DNA of 64,000 nt from VRUE01 sp963780815 (lineage in GTDB: Bacteria; Actinomycetota; Thermoleophilia; Solirubrobacterales; 70-9): positions 196,386 through 260,385 of the forward strand of contig CAWADG010000008.1 of the NCBI GenBank assembly GCA_963780815.1, read 5' to 3'. Below, piece after piece: positions 60,518 through 64,000 of the stretch (positions are counted from its first letter, which is position 1; each line of letters opens with the position of its first letter). The notes beneath the pieces were generated by a model. The model was not told the origin of the DNA and ran no database searches. It saw only the letters and a list, made by a program, of their open reading frames with translations. The position numbers and the translations under genes are program-made.

Positions 60518-63348
60518 GCGCGCGGCGATTCGGCCTACTGATCGTCCTCGCGGCTGTCTTTATCGCGATCCTCGCGCCACCCGCGTTCGCGGACTCGCCG
60601 ATCGCTTCGGTTTCCGTCGTGCCCGGGGAAACCCAGGCGGGTGGTCATCCGGACGTCGAGGTCAAATTCACCATCGACAACCGAATAACCCAGCAGAGCC
60701 ACAGCGCCTGCAATTGCGAGGACGCCAAAAACGCCACGGTCCATTTCCCGGCCGGCTTCATCGGCAATCCGCACGCCGCTCCGCAGTGCTCACTGGCAGA
60801 ATTCGCATCAGACACGTGTCCGATCGACTCACAGATCGGCATCGTCAGCATCGTCCCCGACGCGGTGCCCGTCACGCTGAACGCTCCGGTCTATAACCTC
60901 ATTCCCCCACCGGATGTCGCAGGTCTCACCGGCTTCAAAATATTCTCCCTCGGCGGCCCGGGAACTCCACAATTGCAGGTGCTGAGCGCGCGCACCGGCG
61001 GCGACTACGGCCTCGACTCGACCTCGACGTCGATCTTCCATACCTACCCGTTGAGAACCCTCCAGGAGGTGATCTGGGGCGTACCGGCCGACCCGGTGCA
61101 CGACCCGCTTCGATTCGATCCGGACCTGAACGTGAATGCTCCCGGAATCGCCGACTACATCGGCAGCCTCTGCTCGAAAATAACCAATCCCGAAGCTTCG
61201 GACCAGCCGGGAATCCTCAGCACCGAGGACCCCAACACCGTTCGGTACCCGTGTTACACGAACTTCATGATCATCCCTCCGGTCGCTTCGAATAGCCCGC
61301 GCACGCCCTTCCTCCAGAATCCGACCAACTGCGACTCACCCCTCACCGCCTCACTGGACGTTCTCTCCTACGACGGCGGCACCACCCACGCCGACACTCC
61401 GTGGCCACAGATGACCGGCTGCGACCAGCTCAGCTTCAACCCGAGTCTCTACGCGCAGCCGACCACGAATGAGACGGACACGGCCTCTGGAATCGACGTC
61501 AACCTCACGATTCCCCAGGAGCTGAGCGCAGCGGTCCCGTCGCCGACCGAGTTGCGCGATGCCAAGCTCACCCTGCCGCCCGGCTTTTCGCTCAACCCCA
61601 GCGCCGCCGACGGCAAGACCTCCTGCTCTGACGCCGATGCAAACTTCGGAACCACGCTCGCCGCCGAGTGTCCGGAGTTCTCCAAGGTCGGCAGCCTGGA
61701 GATCGACAGCTCAGCTCTCCCGGGTCCGGTTCCGGGCTACGTCTACATCGGCAAGCCCCTGCCCGGAAATCGCTACCGGATCTTCCTAGTCGCCGACGGC
61801 TTCGCCACCCACATCAAGCTGGCCGGCACGGTGACCCCAGATCTCCAGACCGGGCAGATCGTGATCACCTTCACGGACCTGCCGCAGAGCCCGCTCACAG
61901 CCTTCGACATGCATTTCTTCGGGTCCGAGCGGGGAGTTCTGGCCACGCCGACCCAGTGCAGCACCTACCCCGTCAGCACGACTTTCACCTCCTGGGACTC
62001 GGCCCTCGGGACGCAGACCTCGACCCAGTTCTTCACCCTCGAATCGGGGCCGAACGGGGAGCCCTGCCCTGGTCCGCAGCGGCCCTTCAACCCGAGCTTT
62101 GACGCCGGAGTCGCCAACAAGAGCGCCGGTGTGCATGCGCCTTTCCTCCTAAATCTCGCGCGCGCTGACGGTGATCAGAACCTCGCCGGTCTGAACGTCA
62201 CCACTCCGCCGGGCTTCAGCGGGACCCTGGTCGGGATACCGTATTGCTCCGACGCCGCGCTGGCGGCCGCCGCCGATCCCGGCTACTCGGGCGTGGCGGA
62301 GCGTGCCAGATCAATTTGTCCGGCTGCCTCGCAGATCGGCACCGCGCAGGCCGGAGCGGGGGCGGGAACCCACCCGGTCTTCCTTGAAGGAAAGGTCTAT
62401 CTAGCCGGCCCCTACAGGGGTGCCCCGCTCAGCCTGGCGGTGATCACTCCGGCGGTCTCCGGCCCCTACGACCTCGGCAACGTCGTCGTGCGAGCGGCGA
62501 TCCACATCAATCCGGAAACGGCCCAAATCACTGCAGTGTCCGACCCACTGCCCCAGATTCTCGATGGAATCCCGCTGCGCGTTCGGGATATCGAGATCTA
62601 CCTCGACCGCAAGAACTTCACGCTCAACCCGACCAACTGTGGTCCAGCTTCGATCGACGCCGAGGTCATCGGCGATCAGGGCGCCCGGGCGAGCTCGAAC
62701 GTTCACTTCCAGGTCGCGAACTGCACCGACCTCGGGTTCACCCCGAAGCTCGCCCTCAAGCTCGCCGGCGCGACCAAGCGGACCAAGAACCCCGCGCTCA
62801 GCGCGGCGCTCACCTACCCGGCCGGCGCGAACTCCGCCAACGTCGCCTCGACGGAGGTCGTGCTGCCCCCGAGTGAGTTGATCGACAACGCCCATATCCA
62901 GGCTCCGTGCACGCTCAAACAGTTCGCCCAGAGGGCGTGTCCAGCCAGCACCATCATCGGCTTCGCCAAAGCGGAAACTCCGCTGCTGGAAAAGCCGCTC
63001 GAAGGGCCTGTCTATCTCCGCAACGGCTCCCACAAACTTCCCGACATCGTCGCCGCGCTGAACGGCCAGATCGGTGAGATCGACCTCGTCGGCCATGTCG
63101 ACTCGATCCACGCCCGTATCCGCGCCAAGTTCGGGACGGTTCCTGACGCTCCCGTCTCTCGCTTCACCCTCAATCTCTTCGGCGGCAAGAGAGGCCTGAT
63201 CCAAAACACGGAAAACCTCTGCGCCGGCCCGCAGATCGCCGCAGTGACGATGGATGCCCAGAACGGCAAGTCCGTCGCGGGCAACCAAGATCCGGTGCCC
63301 TGCACCGGCGTGAAGCACAAGCGTGCAAGGAAGGGGAGGCGCCGATGA
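60514..63348 (+). CDS. Large exported cysteine-containing repeat protein
   Basis: A 944-residue protein with signal peptide MSARRFGLLIVLAAVFIAIL. It has no NHL domain. Long repeating units combine a segment such as LPPGFSLNPSAADGKTSCSD, a CP...SQIG/SKVG turn (CPIDSQIGIVSI, CPEFSKVGSLEI, CPAASQIGTAQA, CPASTIIGFAKA) and a VY(L/I)xxP strand (GYVYIGKPLPGN, GKVYLAGPYRGA, GPVYLRNGSHKL). Four such units are visible, an internal repeat I do not recognise from a named family. The tail KHKRARKGRRR is basic as in its neighbours. Translationally coupled on both sides; probably assembles with them at the surface. Confidence 0.82.
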   Translation: MSARRFGLLIVLAAVFIAILAPPAFADSPIASVSVVPGETQAGGHPDVEVKFTIDNRITQQSHSACNCEDAKNATVHFPAGFIGNPHAAPQCSLAEFASDTCPIDSQIGIVSIVPDAVPVTLNAPVYNLIPPPDVAGLTGFKIFSLGGPGTPQLQVLSARTGGDYGLDSTSTSIFHTYPLRTLQEVIWGVPADPVHDPLRFDPDLNVNAPGIADYIGSLCSKITNPEASDQPGILSTEDPNTVRYPCYTNFMIIPPVASNSPRTPFLQNPTNCDSPLTASLDVLSYDGGTTHADTPWPQMTGCDQLSFNPSLYAQPTTNETDTASGIDVNLTIPQELSAAVPSPTELRDAKLTLPPGFSLNPSAADGKTSCSDADANFGTTLAAECPEFSKVGSLEIDSSALPGPVPGYVYIGKPLPGNRYRIFLVADGFATHIKLAGTVTPDLQTGQIVITFTDLPQSPLTAFDMHFFGSERGVLATPTQCSTYPVSTTFTSWDSALGTQTSTQFFTLESGPNGEPCPGPQRPFNPSFDAGVANKSAGVHAPFLLNLARADGDQNLAGLNVTTPPGFSGTLVGIPYCSDAALAAAADPGYSGVAERARSICPAASQIGTAQAGAGAGTHPVFLEGKVYLAGPYRGAPLSLAVITPAVSGPYDLGNVVVRAAIHINPETAQITAVSDPLPQILDGIPLRVRDIEIYLDRKNFTLNPTNCGPASIDAEVIGDQGARASSNVHFQVANCTDLGFTPKLALKLAGATKRTKNPALSAALTYPAGANSANVASTEVVLPPSELIDNAHIQAPCTLKQFAQRACPASTIIGFAKAETPLLEKPLEGPVYLRNGSHKLPDIVAALNGQIGEIDLVGHVDSIHARIRAKFGTVPDAPVSRFTLNLFGGKRGLIQNTENLCAGPQIAAVTMDAQNGKSVAGNQDPVPCTGVKHKRARKGRRR

Positions 63349-64000
63349 GAGCCAGGATCGGTCTGACAAGGCTGCAGCGGTCACCGTCTGCGCCACGTTG
63401 GCGCTGATCGGCCTGGGCACGGGGTCGGCGGCGGCCCAGCGCCACTTCGACTCCTACATCGCCGGCAATATCAACAAATACAACCCCGAATTCCAGAGTC
63501 CCTCAAGCGTCGCCTTCGACGCCGACGGAAACGCCTGGATTACGGACGAGGGACACCCACTCACCGGCAATGCAGGGGCTGACGGCCTCTACAAATACAG
63601 CCCCTACCCCTCGCAGACACTGTTGACCGTGCCGGAAACCCACGACGTGTGGGGTGGGAGTTTCGATCTTCAGGGAGCCGTAGACCAGGCGACCGGCGAC
63701 CCATACGTCGCCCAGGGGAATGGCCTGACCATAAGCATCTTCGACCCAAATGGCGCCTTCTTGCGCCAATGGATTTCCTTCCCGGGCGGTGGGGGCTTCG
63801 ACACCCATCTCTACGTTGCCGTCGACAACACCCACACCTACTCCGGCGGCCGGGTCTATGTGGGTCGGATCTCCCAGGGGATGTTGAGGCCCTGGATACA
63901 GAAGAACGTCCGGTTGACTTCCCGGCCACCGCCAACTACATCACCGAAAACAAGATCACCGGCACGCCGAGCGGCCCGTTCGGCGAAGTGCGGAACGTGG
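63345..64000 (+). pseudogene. NHL-repeat exported protein, broken by two frameshifts, cut by window edge
   Basis: Starts at an ATG overlapping the previous stop (ATGA), but that frame ends after 20 codons. The signal peptide continues in another frame (AAVTVCATLALIGLGTGSAAA, then QRHFDSYIAGNINKYNPEFQ), consistent with one base missing near 63368-63371. NHL-like sequence (SVAFDADGNAWITDEG, GAVDQATGDPYVAQGNGLTI) runs to about 63883, where a second single-base loss is needed to go on as EALDTEERPVDFPATANYIT and NKITGTPSGPFGEVRNV, which matches the first protein (NKITGTPGGSFGTPWNV). It is either a decaying paralogue or a region with sequencing errors. Confidence 0.75.

Overview
The window looks like the chromosomal origin region of a very GC-rich actinobacterium, most likely of the Thermoleophilia (Solirubrobacterales-like). 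Reasons: the order rpmH / dnaA / dnaN / recF / dciA (DUF721) / gyrB / gyrA; the actinobacterial fhaA-fhaB-pstP-rodA-pbpA-pknB cassette near the origin; heavy use of GTG and TTG starts; ATGA/GTGA stop-start overlaps; and large exported NHL/FN3-like proteins carrying a motif (LPDCRAYELVSP) that I recall from uncharacterised proteins of this group. The lineage is inference; no rRNA gene is present.

Layout. (1) 1-9610, replication: rnpA (cut by the window edge) and rpmH on the minus strand, then dnaA, a putative oriC gap, dnaN, recF, dciA, gyrB and gyrA on plus. (2) 9607-12487, minus: a small secreted protein, an HNH endonuclease, prephenate dehydratase and an anchored CARDB-like protein. (3) 12631-21830, plus: a Ser/Thr kinase, then FhaA, FhaB, PP2C phosphatase, RodA, a class B PBP, PknB with four PASTA domains and D-Ala-D-Ala ligase, a growth and peptidoglycan control module. 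(4) 21818-29090, minus: two secreted beta-helix proteins, a kinase with an ectodomain, purM, uppP and dedA, mostly coupled by 4-bp overlaps. (5) 29171-46100: an envelope polysaccharide region (sugar dehydratase, LytR_C protein, FlgD-like protein, O-antigen-ligase-like protein, flippase, three glycosyltransferases, priming sugar transferase, two acyltransferases, UDP-sugar dehydrogenase) mixed with a DUF3105 protein, metF, an enoyl-CoA hydratase and a TetR regulator. (6) 46159-51721: a secreted lectin-like protein and six TetR-family regulators, two of which are tandem paralogues whose reading frames overlap abnormally. (7) 51722-52772: mostly non-coding, hairpin-rich. (8) 52357 or 52773-64000: a translationally coupled series of very large exported proteins (NHL propellers, FN3-like repeats, basic C-terminal tails); the last one is broken by two apparent single-base deletions.

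Most interesting observations: a family of about 68-nt repeats whose 3' edge lies exactly at the start codon of the downstream gene (rpmH, the FemAB-like gene with two perfect tandem copies, enoyl-CoA hydratase, UDP-sugar dehydrogenase); a GAG-to-GAA synonymous codon switch at the membrane boundary of PknB, with the same tendency in some other exported proteins; an inverted pair of G/C-run palindromic elements inside the O-antigen-ligase-like gene; a perfect 25-bp terminator-like inverted repeat between convergent genes; and the coupled exported-protein operon at the right end. No CRISPR array, insertion sequence, rRNA or convincing tRNA was seen.
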